DNA from: Paludibacteraceae bacterium
Lineage (GTDB): Bacteria; Bacteroidota; Bacteroidia; Bacteroidales; Paludibacteraceae
DNA: 64,000 nucleotides
Reading direction: 5' to 3'
NCBI GenBank assembly: GCA_017558065.1
Contig: JAFYWK010000043.1
Span: forward strand, 94,974-158,973
Below the pieces are notes generated by a model. It was not told where the DNA came from, did not search any database, and saw only the letters and a program-made list of their open reading frames with translations. This document shows positions 1 through 9,783 of this stretch, piece by piece. Position 1 is the stretch's first letter. The number at the start of each line of letters is the position of its first letter. A program made the position numbers and the translations under genes.

Positions 1-2006
1 TTGTATTTGTAATCCGCGGGGCGGGTGATGAGGAAATTGACATCACCGTTGGTGTAGTAGGTTTGGATGTTATAATTAGCGTTGTTTAATTTGGCGATAT
101 GTTCGTTGTTTTGTTGAGTAACCGTGAAATTATCTATTTTAGTGACTTGTCCAGATGCAGGATGTGTAGAAGTAGCTGAGAATGGATTACTTACCAACTC
201 ATTCCAATAGGCGGTGTTAGGGTTGATGGTAGCAACAATGTCGTGTTTGAGGACGGTAATCTCTTTCGTTTGGGTAAATGCAACCCATTTGCGATCAGTG
301 GCTTGTGATATGGTAATTGCTGCTTTTCCAGCATTCAATGCTACTAATTGGTTGCCTTCTACTTTGACAATATTAGGGTCGCTGGAAGTGATTGTAGTAG
401 GAAGACTATTGTTGGTTTTGCTGAAAATAGATGTAATTACATCATCTACATAGTATGTATCTTTCAAGAGCCAAGTGAAGTCTGTTGGGTATTTTTTAAC
501 TATTACATCCTTTGTAAGGGATTTACCCGTCCATTTGTAGTTTTCAGCTTGGAGGACAGTAATAGTGGTTGTTTCTGCATTCGCATTGAGTGTCGCACCA
601 TTAGCTTTGAGAATGCCATTGTTGTAGGTAAATAATGCGCGGTTATCAGACGTCTTGTCTGATACTTGAATAGCTACTTCACCATTGGTTGAGTTAGTAA
701 AGAACGTGTTTTTGTTGATTTCGTCATCTACAAAGTATTCGTTTGCAAAGTTGAGTGCAAAATCGGTGGTGCGCTTTGAAACTGTTATGGTACAACGCAG
801 GGTGTCTGTGTAGTGTGTGCTTGTTTCTTTTTGAACAAAGGTAATGGTAGCAGTTCCCGAATTAAGACCTGTAACTTTTTTGTTTATGGGGTCATAAGAA
901 ATAACTAAATTAGGATTTGCACTACCTGCTTTGGTCGTATTATCGGGATTATGTTTAATGGAGAAATAGAAATCTTTACTATCATCTTCAACAGGGGCGT
1001 TAGATGTGTTGATAAAAGTAAAGATTAAGTCATCTATGTTCCCTACTTTGGTCGCGCCAGTAGCAGGTCCTGATAGCTGTGGTTGTTGTTTCCCCATAAA
1101 TACTGCATATCGCTTTATGGTAGAAGGGGCGTCAAAATCGTTACTTGTAGATGTGAAATCAAACGAATACTCTTCATCGTATGAGAGATAAGTGGTTGCA
1201 TTAGCAGATTCTTTCCATCCAACAAACGTATATCCAGGTTTTGCAACTGCCTTAAAATAAACCTTCTTAGTCATTCCTTCTGAAGGGAGATACTTATTAG
1301 CAGAATATGATGTGCTGTTTGAAGTAGATGAAGTTGCATTAGCAAATGATTCCCATGAAGAATATGCTGCACCATACTCACTATTGCTTGTTTGCGCCTC
1401 TGCTTTGTATTGAAATACAGGCATACGCTGCTTGAGTGTGTATGTGTATCGAATATTATGAAGAGTGAAGGAGGTCTTGATGCCAAATAAGCCTCCGCTA
1501 AAACTTTGACGGTTAAAAGTGACAGGAGAGGATAAACCATTAGAGTTTTCTATAGTAACAGTTTGACTTCCATTAGTTCCTAGGCTATTGGTTCCACATT
1601 CGACTTTGGAATTGCTATTAAACCATGCCCATGCATCACCGCCAGATGTGTTGTATCCCCTAACTTGGACTTGTATCTTTGTTACTGTAATAGAGTAGGG
1701 ATTGTTAGCATTTTCCTCAACCGACCAAGAAAATTTAGAATCACTATTGGTCGTGTTTTTACTCATGTCACTATACTTGAGTATTTTATTGTCACTAACA
1801 CTGTTGATTCCTGATATATAGAAATTAACGTGATCATAATATGCGGTGGAATTATTTAATAAACTTATATTTGGTGTTCCATCTGCATAAGTCATTGTGT
1901 TGTTAAATCGAGTTTCCCAATAATATTGTGGGTTTGCTGCCCATGCGGGGGTGGTTGTCAGTAAAACGACAACGAGGGTGAGGATATATCGTAGAAATTG
2001 TTTCAC
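1..2006 (-). CDS. Large secreted Ig-like repeat protein (partial, C-terminus outside window)
   Basis: The reading frame is open from a GTG at 2006 to the window edge (about 668 codons), so the C-terminus is missing. The first residues form a Sec signal peptide: VKQF, a hydrophobic core LTLVVVLL, and the cleavage site AWA before ANPQYYW. The rest is beta-rich and low in cysteine. It has repeated units of the type YYVDDVI...V.G..L.ALNAGKAAITISQ, which resemble bacterial Ig-like (BIG2/MBG-type) domains, between about residues 330 and 640. A stop in the same frame lies just upstream (2040-2042) and there is no ATG, so GTG is the best start. It is probably a surface or T9SS-exported protein, but the sorting domain cannot be seen here. 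Its promoter region is a diverged copy of the one in front of the neighbouring giant gene. Confidence 0.8.
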   Translation of the reverse strand, partial: MKQFLRYILTLVVVLLTTTPAWAANPQYYWETRFNNTMTYADGTPNISLLNNSTAYYDHVNFYISGINSVSDNKILKYSDMSKNTTNSDSKFSWSVEENANNPYSITVTKIQVQVRGYNTSGGDAWAWFNSNSKVECGTNSLGTNGSQTVTIENSNGLSSPVTFNRQSFSGGLFGIKTSFTLHNIRYTYTLKQRMPVFQYKAEAQTSNSEYGAAYSSWESFANATSSTSNSTSYSANKYLPSEGMTKKVYFKAVAKPGYTFVGWKESANATTYLSYDEEYSFDFTSTSNDFDAPSTIKRYAVFMGKQQPQLSGPATGATKVGNIDDLIFTFINTSNAPVEDDSKDFYFSIKHNPDNTTKAGSANPNLVISYDPINKKVTGLNSGTATITFVQKETSTHYTDTLRCTITVSKRTTDFALNFANEYFVDDEINKNTFFTNSTNGEVAIQVSDKTSDNRALFTYNNGILKANGATLNANAETTTITVLQAENYKWTGKSLTKDVIVKKYPTDFTWLLKDTYYVDDVITSIFSKTNNSLPTTITSSDPNIVKVEGNQLVALNAGKAAITISQATDRKWVAFTQTKEITVLKHDIVATINPNTAYWNELVSNPFSATSTHPASGQVTKIDNFTVTQQNNEHIAKLNNANYNIQTYYTNGDVNFLITRPADYKY

Positions 2007-2131
2007 GTCAATTAATATTTGATAGTTAATAATTAATAGTTAGTATCTTTTTTGTGTCAATTATTAATAAAAAATGCGTTTTATTAAGATTGTTCGAATA
2101 TTTTGCGTTTGCAAAATGCCGAAAATCGGTG

Positions 2132-2163
2132 CAAAATTAATAAAAAGATGTTGAATATGCAAA
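2132..2163 (-). promoter_or_regulatory. Bacteroidota-type promoter of the partial secreted-protein gene
   Basis: On the minus strand the -7 box TAATTTTG (2132-2139) follows a TTTG -33 box (2160-2163) after exactly 20 bp, matching the Bacteroides consensus TTTG-N19-21-TAnnTTTG. The start codon at 2006 lies about 120 nt downstream, so the leader is long. Confidence 0.7.
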
Positions 2164-2165
2164 TT

Positions 2166-2187
2166 TTCGCGCGCATATACGCGCGAA
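2166..2187. promoter_or_regulatory. 8-bp-arm palindrome next to the -33 box
   Basis: The arms TTCGCGCG (2166-2173) and CGCGCGAA (2180-2187) enclose a 6-nt spacer, 2 bp upstream of the -33 box. The same element with compensated changes sits at 9687-9708. It may be a regulator site or a cruciform; its function is inferred from position only. Confidence 0.5.
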
Positions 2188-2319
2188 TAATAAGGTGTGA
2201 TACTTTTTTCTAAAGATTTGATACTTTTTTTGGGGAAATGCATAGTTGGAGGAAAACAGAAGAAGGTGCAGGAATAATTGCCCTTACTACCATAGTTCTC
2301 TCATGTTAGGATGAGGTAT

Positions 2320-2427
2320 GGGGTATTCATGGGATATTCACAGGGTATTCATGGGGTATTCATATGTATCGGTTATGTATCGGTTATGTATCGGTTATGT
2401 GTCGGTTATGTGTCGGTAACGTGACGG
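2320..2427. repeat. Two abutting 11-bp tandem repeat arrays
   Basis: Four copies of an 11-mer like GGGGTATTCAT (2320-2363) run directly into five and a half copies of ATGTATCGGTT or ATGTGTCGGTT (2364-2427). Both arrays keep strict 11-bp spacing although their unit sequences are unrelated. They lie in the 768-bp gap between the two large secreted-protein genes, where I see no convincing gene. Confidence 0.9.
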
Positions 2428-2563
2428 AGGAAAAAAGTAGCGAGGGGGGTGAATAAAGAAGACAATGAGAGTAATAAACATCCTTGCACTGGTGCGCAGA
2501 AATAGTCGTTCGACCGAAGGGAGATAAGAAATCTCTATCTAAACCACAAGCGGGGATATTTAT

Positions 2564-2675
2564 CAACAATGAAAACAATTTAGATTCAACAATGAAAACA
2601 ATTTAGATTCAACAATGGAGACAATTGAGATTCAACAATGGAGACAATTAGACTCAACAATGGAAACAATGAGAG
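2564..2675. repeat. Five ~23-bp direct repeats
   Basis: Five consecutive units beginning CAACAATGRARACAATT start at 2564, 2587, 2610, 2633 and 2655 (23, 23, 23, 22 and about 21 bp). There are no unique spacers, so this is not a CRISPR array. It lies just beyond the terminator of the giant cadherin-like gene. Confidence 0.9.
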
Positions 2676-2677
2676 AT

Positions 2678-2710
2678 AATAAAACAACAGCCACCGCGAG
2701 GTGGCTGTTG
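2678..2710 (-). terminator. Rho-independent terminator of the giant cadherin-like gene
   Basis: A perfect 11-bp stem (CAACAGCCACC 2685-2695 with GGTGGCTGTTG 2700-2710) and a GCGA loop are followed on the minus strand by TTTTATT. It lies 65 bp past the stop codon at 2775. Confidence 0.9.
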
Positions 2711-2774
2711 TGAGTGAGTGCCTTGGCTGTTGTGAATGCCTTGGCGGGGCTGTGAATGAATGTATTAGGCTATA

Positions 2775-5700
2775 TTAGCGGGACATGTACTTGCCGCCTC
2801 TGCCAATGCGCTTGGTATTGACATTGTAGAAAATATACACAAATGGTTCGCCTGTGCGAGATACATAGTCCGCACCAATCGCATCGTTAGGCACTGAACC
2901 TTCCTTGATGATCTGCTCGCCGTTCTCTTTGTGCTCTACCTCTACGGAATTTACATCCAATACAGGTACATCCATCAAAGTGAGCAGCTGACCACTCAGC
3001 GTATAGATAGCACACTTCACACCCAAGGAGATAGTCACCGCACGGAACGTGTTAGACGAACCCTTCACAGGGAAGAAGAGGCAGTCACCTTGCACGGATT
3101 CCGAAGTAGGCGACCAGTCGGCAAATGTGAAATATACCGAATAAGTCAAAATCGTACCGTCTTGCGCAATACCATCAATCTCAATGAGTTTGGTGCCATC
3201 GTCGAGGGTCTGCTCCATACCCAACTCTACCTCTGCATACAAGGTGTCCATAGGTGTAGCCGTCACTATAGGCAGGATAGCACCTTGTGGGAGCTTGACT
3301 GTATATTCGTAGATATCAGGATTGAAGCCCTCAATAGCCACTGAATCGAGGTAAATCATCGAGAGGCGAGCCTCGTTGGAGAGCTCAATAATCTGCTCAA
3401 TACTATATGCGCGGATAGCGCCATTGGCTGCGGTGACAATAATCACCAGCGTAGTGCCTTGCTCTTGTACAGCGACTGTAGCAGATGCGTCCTCTGGCGT
3501 AGCCACAACCTCGGCTGCCGTGATGAGTTCGGAAGGAGCCGTACCTACTGGGTAGGTGAGGGTGTATGCCAAACTGTCGCGGTGGAAAGTAGCCAATGGC
3601 TCGCCGCGGAGTGCGATAGAAAGCAGGTAGTTGTTCTCGGAGAGTTCGTTGGTGAAGACGATGGTATATTCGCTTACGTTGGTCTTGTCGCCAGCGGTCA
3701 CAGTGAGGCGGATGGTCTGTCCTTCCCATGCAGCCTCTACCACTTGCTCAGCGTCAGCCACCAGCCATGTCACCTCTGGGAGCGGTGCTCCGTGAGGCAG
3801 AGTGATAGCGTACTCGTAGTCGGTTGGGCTGAAGCTCTCCAATGGATTGCCGTCGATGAAGATATTGAGCAGGTTGCTATTGGTAGAAGGCAGTTGGACG
3901 AAAGTCACGGTGTAGGTGAGCGTGGTCTGTCCGTCTTCGGCCACCACAAGGATAGTGTAGTGCATAGCATCTATCACACGAATAGTGACTTGTGCGTTAG
4001 GATCAGTAGCGGTAGCCGTGAGCCCAGGGAGTGGCGCGCCAAATGGGATATTCAGTGTGTAGTCGAAAGTCAACTCATCGAAATTCTCCAGCAGTTCGCC
4101 GTCGGCGAAGATACCCGACAGGGTAGCGTCGGTGTTCTTGGCTATAGTGAAGTAGATGGTGTATGTCTTGTGAGCATTGTTCTCCGCAGTGACGGTGATG
4201 GTGACAATCTTGCGTGCTTCGTCCACAACGATTTGATGGGTCGCAGCAGGGTCGGTGGTGGTGGCTGTCACCTCTGGCAATTGGGTAGTGCCGCTTGGCA
4301 ACTCTATATCGTATTCGATGGTTTGTGGATCAAAGCCCTCGAGTGGGAGTCCATCGAGATAGATAGCGTCGAGGGTGCAGATAGAAGACTCTTGTCGGCT
4401 GACTACGACATAATAGGTGTTATCCTGTGTACCGTCCTCAGAGAGCACCTCGTAGGTGATGGTGGTGAGGCGACCTTGCTCGCTGGTAGTGGCAGTAGCC
4501 GTAGCTCCGTCGGCAGTGATAGCCTTGAAGGTAGGCATGGCAGTATTCGCAGGCAACTGGATACCATAGGTGAGGAGGGTAGGCGAGAAGCCTGGGATAC
4601 TTACATTATTAGCGCGGATATCGCTCAGGTAAGCTGTAGAGCGCAGTACGTGGATATTGATGGCCACGGTATAGCCCTGCTTGGTATGACCATCGGGGGC
4701 AGTGACCTGAATGAAGTACACATAGTGGTTGTCGTCCTGACGGAGCAAGGCGGTCTGAACCAGTGCGTTAGGTTCGGCTGCAGTAGCCGTCAGCTCTGGT
4801 AACTCAGGCGCGGTGAGCTGGTAGGTGAAGGTGGATTCGTAGAAATCCGCCAGCGGTGCGTCGTTGATGTAGATAGCAGACAAGAGGGCGTTGTTGGACG
4901 CTTGTCGGCTGACACAATAGTGGTTGCTGCCCGCTGCGCCAAAGACATCGAGGTGGTAAGCCGTATCGGTAACTTCTACGAAGACTGTATCCAATGGCGA
5001 AGTGGTCTCGTAGAGGAGGATGCCGTTCTCCACCATGACTCCTTCGAGCGTAGCAGAAGAAGGTGCGTATGGGAAGGCCTCTGCCTCGGTGGTCTCGCAA
5101 TATGGGTCAGCATCAACAGAAAGGGTAGGAACTTCTGCGTAGTAGGTAGCGGAAGTGCCGTCTTCTGCGGTGACCGTGATAGCGTAGCGTGTTGCTTCGC
5201 GCAGGATAGCGATGGTCTGGTAAGGAGAAGTTTGGGTGACTATCAAATCGGCATTCTCGATGGTGTAGTTGCAAGTCTTGATGGTTGAAACAGGACGCGT
5301 AACGGTGAGCGTATAGACGGTAGATGAACCATCTTCGGCGTAGTTGGTGATAGTGGCAGTGCGGGTAGCGGTAGTGCCAGCGACAGTCCAGTGGCTAGCC
5401 CAAGAAACAACCTGCTGTTGGTCAGGCACTTCGCCTGTGAAAGCGAGCGTAGGCGTTTGTACTTCTGATTCAGATAGATCTACTGAGAAGTTGTTGCCAT
5501 TAAGGGTAGCTGGAATACCATCCACAGTGAGCGCAGTGAGCGTGCTGTTATATACAAAGGCAATGCGGTCGATATAAATAACATCGCTGTATGGGCAATA
5601 GTCCTGCGTCCAGCAACCCGCATCAGTACCTGCCAACTTACCGTTGGAAGCATCGATGTTGATGTTGAGCATCTGTGTCAGTTTGCCCGCAGTAGCCAAT

Positions 5701-8700
5701 GGTTGGCGGTGGGTGGTGAAATTAGAGGTGCTCTCTGTAGCAATATAATCCACCGTTTCGGTATTACCCTGTGCATCGGTGATGACAACAGAGAACTTAG
5801 AGTCGAGTTCGTCTGTGACTAACTGGTATGTGAAGTCCACCGCATCAGGGGTGTTGTGGAAAGGAATACCACCAGAGAACGATGCCTTAGAACCGCCATT
5901 GACAGCGAACTTGAAGCCGTCGGTATTGCCCAAGGTCAATACGAGTGGCGCAGAACTCTTGAGCGCAGCCCAATAGCCCCAACTGATGCCTAAGACACCA
6001 TCGGTTAGCTTGAAAATCTCTCTGCCAGGATTGTCCACTTTCCATAGTACGGCGTCTTTATATTCGCTATATTGATCGGCAAAACCGTACCAACCCACAG
6101 GCATTTGGGTATGCTTGGTATTCTTCATACCAGTGCGATACTCATTGAAATCGCCGTTAGGAATCACTTCGTTTTGGTAATAATAGTAGAAGGTGTAATA
6201 GCGGGTATTGACTTGATCGGTCACCTCCACTTGGGTGTACTTCGTGTTGTCTGCTAATTCGCTAGCTATCACGGTAGCTGCATGCATGTACTCCAATGTG
6301 GGTTTTTGGCTAACAGGGATGATATAGGTAAACACATTTGGATCGAAGTTCTCCATCTCCACGCCATCTATCTTCACACCTGTGAGCGAATACTCGGGAT
6401 AGGTCATTAGGTTTGGAGTGATAGTATATACGATGTCCTCTTTAGCAGGGTCGTCCGCCTTCACGGTGATGGTGGTAGGCGAAGACACGCCGCCATTGAG
6501 GATAACTACCTGCTGCTCAGGATACTGCTTGACAACAGAGAATTGCAGTTCGGTTGTGCCGTATGGCAAAGTGACAGTATGGTCGGTGCCAGCACTGAGG
6601 TCAAGTGCGCCGATGTTCTCCACCACAATCGACAGCAGGGTGTTGTCGTATGGAGCATATGCCACTTGGAATGTGAAGGTATATTTAGCCACGGTGCCGT
6701 CCTCTGCGGTTACATAGAGGGTGGCAGGTGCAGCGAGTCCTGCGGTGCATAACTCGACTGTTTGCTCTGCTTCTGCCTTGGTGAAGGTGATAGCAGGCAG
6801 CTCTTTTGTCTGGTAAGGCAAATGGATTGCATATTCGCGTACGGCAGGGTCGTAGTCGAAGGTAATACCATCGATGTCAATGAGTTCGAGCTGGGTGTTG
6901 CTGCTTTTAGCAACAGGGAAAGCGATGGCGTAGTCGGCTGTGGTGATACCATCTTCTGCTACGACGTGGATAGTGGTCGTCTGATTGAGACCTGGGCTGC
7001 TCATCGTGATGGTTTGTCCCAACGAATTGGCTACCGGCACCACCGATGGCACTTGTGCAGTACGCCATTGGAGCTCGTAGGTGTAGGTCTGAGGAGCAGG
7101 GTTCTCTAGATAGAGCTCGCCATTGACATAGATAGCCGCCAATGACACATCATTTGACAATGGGAAAGAGTCTGCGGCGAACTCAGGGATAGCAGGTTCG
7201 GAAGCCGAAGTGAAGATGATGGTATATTCAATAGGCGTACCAACCTCAGGTTGAACCATGATACGCGCTGTACCGAAACTGTTTGGTTGGGTGATGTTTA
7301 CTTTCTGGTCGGGACTCTGGTCCACGGTGATGTCTGGAATCAGGTCTTGCTCCAGCGAGACGATATAGTTGAGTTGCTCAGGGGTGAAGTCAGCCAGACT
7401 GTCGCCGTCGAGGTAGATCATCTTCAGCAGCGCATTGGCCGATTTCTCTATTTCGAAGGTCAGTGTATAGATGCGTGACGAACCATCGCCTGCCTTGACC
7501 ACAATACGCACGGTGCGTGTGGCAGTGCTGGTATTGAGCGTAACGGTCTGATACTCATCGCCTGGTGTGTAAGTCACGACAGGCAAGGTGGTGGTGCCAG
7601 CAGGCAGGGTGAGGGTGTAGTTGAGCGTGTCAGGGTGGAAGCCGTCGAGCGGAGTGCCATCCAGCGCAATGCCCAAGAGGGCGTTGTTGGATGACTTCTC
7701 AGTGGAGAAAGTCAAACGATAAGTGACGGTATTGCCAGCCGCCGCTGTGACCACGATACGGGTGGTACCATCCACGCCACCTTCGGTGATAGATACCGTC
7801 TGGTAAGGGTCGCCCTGTGTCCAAGTGATAACAGGTAGGGTGGTGGTGCCGATAGGCAAGGTGATAGCGTAGTTGGTTTGCTCAGGGGTGAAGCCGTCGA
7901 TAGGCAGACCGTCGAGACTGATACCTGCCAAGTATGCGTAGGAGGAAGCCTCGATCTTGTAGGTCAGTTTGTAGGTACGAGTGGACGGTGCCGCCGGAGC
8001 GGATACGGTGATTTGTGCTCCCTCGTCCAGCGTGTTCTTGGTGAGCGTGATGGTCTGTGCACCGTCAGCATAGGCCGATTGCCAGGTGATGGTAGGCGTT
8101 GTAGTGGTGCCCAGAGGGAGGGAGATGGTGTAGTTGTTCTTGGTAGGCGTGAAGCCAGGCACGAGTTCGCCGTCGATGTAGATAGCCAGAAGTGTGTTAT
8201 CGGAGAGCTCGGCTACAGAGAAATTTAGGGTGTAGGTGTTGGTGGTAGTGCCATCAGCCGCAGCTACGTGGATAGTGGCAGTGCCTGTGGTGCTGGTGGC
8301 TTGTGTGATAGTGACAGTAGCACCCGCATCTTGCGCAGAGGCGGTGACAACAGGAATGTCGGTGGTGCCGTATGGCAGTTGCACATTGTAGGTATTGAGG
8401 TAGGCATTGAAACCAGCAATGGTGGTTCCGTTGACTTGAATATCCGCCAAGCGTGCGTTGTCAGACGCTGCGGAAACAAACTTAATCTTATAGGTGGTGG
8501 TACTGCTACCGTCAGTAGCTTTCACTTGAATAATCATAGGATCGCCATCAATGGTACCCTGTTGCACGATTTGAAACTCATCGTTGGTGAGTCGGCGTCC
8601 AGAGAAAGAGACGGTGGTTCCACGTGCGTTGGTGATTGAACCTACGCCACGCACACCGAAAACAGCAGGAATATCGGTTGCCTTACCTACTGAATATACT

Positions 8701-9560
8701 TGCTCCTCTGTACTGTTTGGATCAAAGGCTTTCCACTCTCTGTCACGGATATAGAGTTTGTCGATCTTGGATGAATAGATGAGCTCTACATCGTCCACAT
8801 AGAGTGCGTTGCCATTGTACAGACCGTCCTTCGCGCGGAAGTTGGGGTAGTTGGAGGCAGAGAAGATGATGTTCATCATCTCTGGTACATCATCGTTGAA
8901 ATAGTAGATAGGAACGCGGATATTGGTCCAATCGCCATACTGCTTCTTTTCGCGCCACATACCCTCGGCAATCTGCTTAGCAAATTGAGTGGTACCACAT
9001 TCGTTGGCATCCAAAGCTTGACGGATATCGCTTTCTTCGTTGGTTTGACTAACGCTGGTACAACCTCCATTTTTGTTCTTGTATTTATCTGACTTTGCTG
9101 TTCCTGACCATGCGTAGTAGAGTAGATAAAAGTCTTCTTTATCTACATTAGAGCCTACACGTTTGATCCAAACAGACATGGTGTCTGGGCGGTGTGCCCA
9201 GTTGATACCTCCTGATGTACCAGCAGTAGCAGTGCCTGTACTCAAACCTTCAAGATAACTCCATGGTTTTCCCAAAGAAAAGTATCCAGGTGATAATTCG
9301 GTAATACCCAAAGCACCTACCTCGGTGTCTTTGACCATAATCGAATGATTGCCAGTATGACCTTTTTCTTGATTGGTTAAGTTAAAATTGATACCAGCTT
9401 GACTGATATTGCTGCCATACCAATCTTTAGGTTGGATTTGTCCATCAAATTTTTCGCCAGACCAGTCTTCGAAACTTGGGTTGGGTACTTGTTGTGCTGT
9501 TACATTGCTTGCGATACAAAAGAGTATCGACAAAAGTACTACAGAGTAGAGTTTTTTCAT
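2775..9560 (-). CDS. Giant secreted protein with about 18 cadherin-like beta-sandwich repeats
   Basis: 2261 residues with a Sec signal peptide (MKKLYSVVLLSILFCIASNVTAQ). A PCMD-like module (VPNPSFEDW...WYGSN) covers about residues 25-260 and a second one (IPNGDFNEY...PVGWYGF) lies mid-protein. Between and after them are roughly 18 units of about 80 residues with the pattern LxxIxxDGxxLxGFxPxxxxYxxxLPxGTTxLP...T.TVxAxDGxxxxYTxxF, typical of the Cadherin-like beta sandwich family (PF12733). The C-terminus (VYIFYNVNTKRIGRGGKYMSR) looks like a degenerate T9SS sorting tail. No catalytic motif is visible. A role as surface stalk, adhesin or glycan-binding scaffold is inferred. It is transcribed alone, with its own promoter and terminator. 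Confidence 0.85.
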   Translation of the reverse strand: MKKLYSVVLLSILFCIASNVTAQQVPNPSFEDWSGEKFDGQIQPKDWYGSNISQAGINFNLTNQEKGHTGNHSIMVKDTEVGALGITELSPGYFSLGKPWSYLEGLSTGTATAGTSGGINWAHRPDTMSVWIKRVGSNVDKEDFYLLYYAWSGTAKSDKYKNKNGGCTSVSQTNEESDIRQALDANECGTTQFAKQIAEGMWREKKQYGDWTNIRVPIYYFNDDVPEMMNIIFSASNYPNFRAKDGLYNGNALYVDDVELIYSSKIDKLYIRDREWKAFDPNSTEEQVYSVGKATDIPAVFGVRGVGSITNARGTTVSFSGRRLTNDEFQIVQQGTIDGDPMIIQVKATDGSSTTTYKIKFVSAASDNARLADIQVNGTTIAGFNAYLNTYNVQLPYGTTDIPVVTASAQDAGATVTITQATSTTGTATIHVAAADGTTTNTYTLNFSVAELSDNTLLAIYIDGELVPGFTPTKNNYTISLPLGTTTTPTITWQSAYADGAQTITLTKNTLDEGAQITVSAPAAPSTRTYKLTYKIEASSYAYLAGISLDGLPIDGFTPEQTNYAITLPIGTTTLPVITWTQGDPYQTVSITEGGVDGTTRIVVTAAAGNTVTYRLTFSTEKSSNNALLGIALDGTPLDGFHPDTLNYTLTLPAGTTTLPVVTYTPGDEYQTVTLNTSTATRTVRIVVKAGDGSSRIYTLTFEIEKSANALLKMIYLDGDSLADFTPEQLNYIVSLEQDLIPDITVDQSPDQKVNITQPNSFGTARIMVQPEVGTPIEYTIIFTSASEPAIPEFAADSFPLSNDVSLAAIYVNGELYLENPAPQTYTYELQWRTAQVPSVVPVANSLGQTITMSSPGLNQTTTIHVVAEDGITTADYAIAFPVAKSSNTQLELIDIDGITFDYDPAVREYAIHLPYQTKELPAITFTKAEAEQTVELCTAGLAAPATLYVTAEDGTVAKYTFTFQVAYAPYDNTLLSIVVENIGALDLSAGTDHTVTLPYGTTELQFSVVKQYPEQQVVILNGGVSSPTTITVKADDPAKEDIVYTITPNLMTYPEYSLTGVKIDGVEMENFDPNVFTYIIPVSQKPTLEYMHAATVIASELADNTKYTQVEVTDQVNTRYYTFYYYYQNEVIPNGDFNEYRTGMKNTKHTQMPVGWYGFADQYSEYKDAVLWKVDNPGREIFKLTDGVLGISWGYWAALKSSAPLVLTLGNTDGFKFAVNGGSKASFSGGIPFHNTPDAVDFTYQLVTDELDSKFSVVITDAQGNTETVDYIATESTSNFTTHRQPLATAGKLTQMLNINIDASNGKLAGTDAGCWTQDYCPYSDVIYIDRIAFVYNSTLTALTVDGIPATLNGNNFSVDLSESEVQTPTLAFTGEVPDQQQVVSWASHWTVAGTTATRTATITNYAEDGSSTVYTLTVTRPVSTIKTCNYTIENADLIVTQTSPYQTIAILREATRYAITVTAEDGTSATYYAEVPTLSVDADPYCETTEAEAFPYAPSSATLEGVMVENGILLYETTSPLDTVFVEVTDTAYHLDVFGAAGSNHYCVSRQASNNALLSAIYINDAPLADFYESTFTYQLTAPELPELTATAAEPNALVQTALLRQDDNHYVYFIQVTAPDGHTKQGYTVAINIHVLRSTAYLSDIRANNVSIPGFSPTLLTYGIQLPANTAMPTFKAITADGATATATTSEQGRLTTITYEVLSEDGTQDNTYYVVVSRQESSICTLDAIYLDGLPLEGFDPQTIEYDIELPSGTTQLPEVTATTTDPAATHQIVVDEARKIVTITVTAENNAHKTYTIYFTIAKNTDATLSGIFADGELLENFDELTFDYTLNIPFGAPLPGLTATATDPNAQVTIRVIDAMHYTILVVAEDGQTTLTYTVTFVQLPSTNSNLLNIFIDGNPLESFSPTDYEYAITLPHGAPLPEVTWLVADAEQVVEAAWEGQTIRLTVTAGDKTNVSEYTIVFTNELSENNYLLSIALRGEPLATFHRDSLAYTLTYPVGTAPSELITAAEVVATPEDASATVAVQEQGTTLVIIVTAANGAIRAYSIEQIIELSNEARLSMIYLDSVAIEGFNPDIYEYTVKLPQGAILPIVTATPMDTLYAEVELGMEQTLDDGTKLIEIDGIAQDGTILTYSVYFTFADWSPTSESVQGDCLFFPVKGSSNTFRAVTISLGVKCAIYTLSGQLLTLMDVPVLDVNSVEVEHKENGEQIIKEGSVPNDAIGADYVSRTGEPFVYIFYNVNTKRIGRGGKYMSR

Positions 9561-9651
9561 AAATTATGTTATTTATTAATATTTTCGTACAAAAATTCAT
9601 ATTTTAAGATTTGCATGATAAAAATAGCGCATACAAATCCAAAATACGCTG

Positions 9652-9683
9652 CAAAATTAATATAAGTATTTGGAATATGCAAA
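9652..9683 (-). promoter_or_regulatory. Promoter of the giant cadherin-like gene
   Basis: The -7 box TAATTTTG (9652-9659) and -33 box TTTG (9680-9683) are separated by exactly 20 bp on the minus strand. The ATG at 9560 is about 90 nt downstream of the expected start site. Confidence 0.75.
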
Positions 9684-9686
9684 TTT

Positions 9687-9708
9687 ATCGCGTGTGTATG
9701 CACGCGAT
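9687..9708. promoter_or_regulatory. Palindrome next to the -33 box, second copy
   Basis: The arms ATCGCGTG (9687-9694) and CACGCGAT (9701-9708) enclose a 6-nt spacer, 3 bp upstream of the -33 box. Compared with 2166-2187, arm positions 1 and 7 changed in both arms together, so the dyad is kept while the sequence drifted. Confidence 0.5.
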
Positions 9709-9783
9709 TATTAAAGAAAGATACTTTTTTCCAAAGAAATGGAATGTTTTTTTGGATATTGGGTATTGGATATTGGAAATGGG

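Noticed and set aside
2564-2675. Possible CRISPR array
   Set aside because: The repeats abut with no spacers and there are no cas genes.
3459-4802. 447-codon plus-strand reading frame antisense to the giant cadherin-like gene
   Set aside because: It is a shadow of a GC-balanced repeat gene; it encodes no recognisable domain, and the minus frame has a signal peptide and clear repeats.
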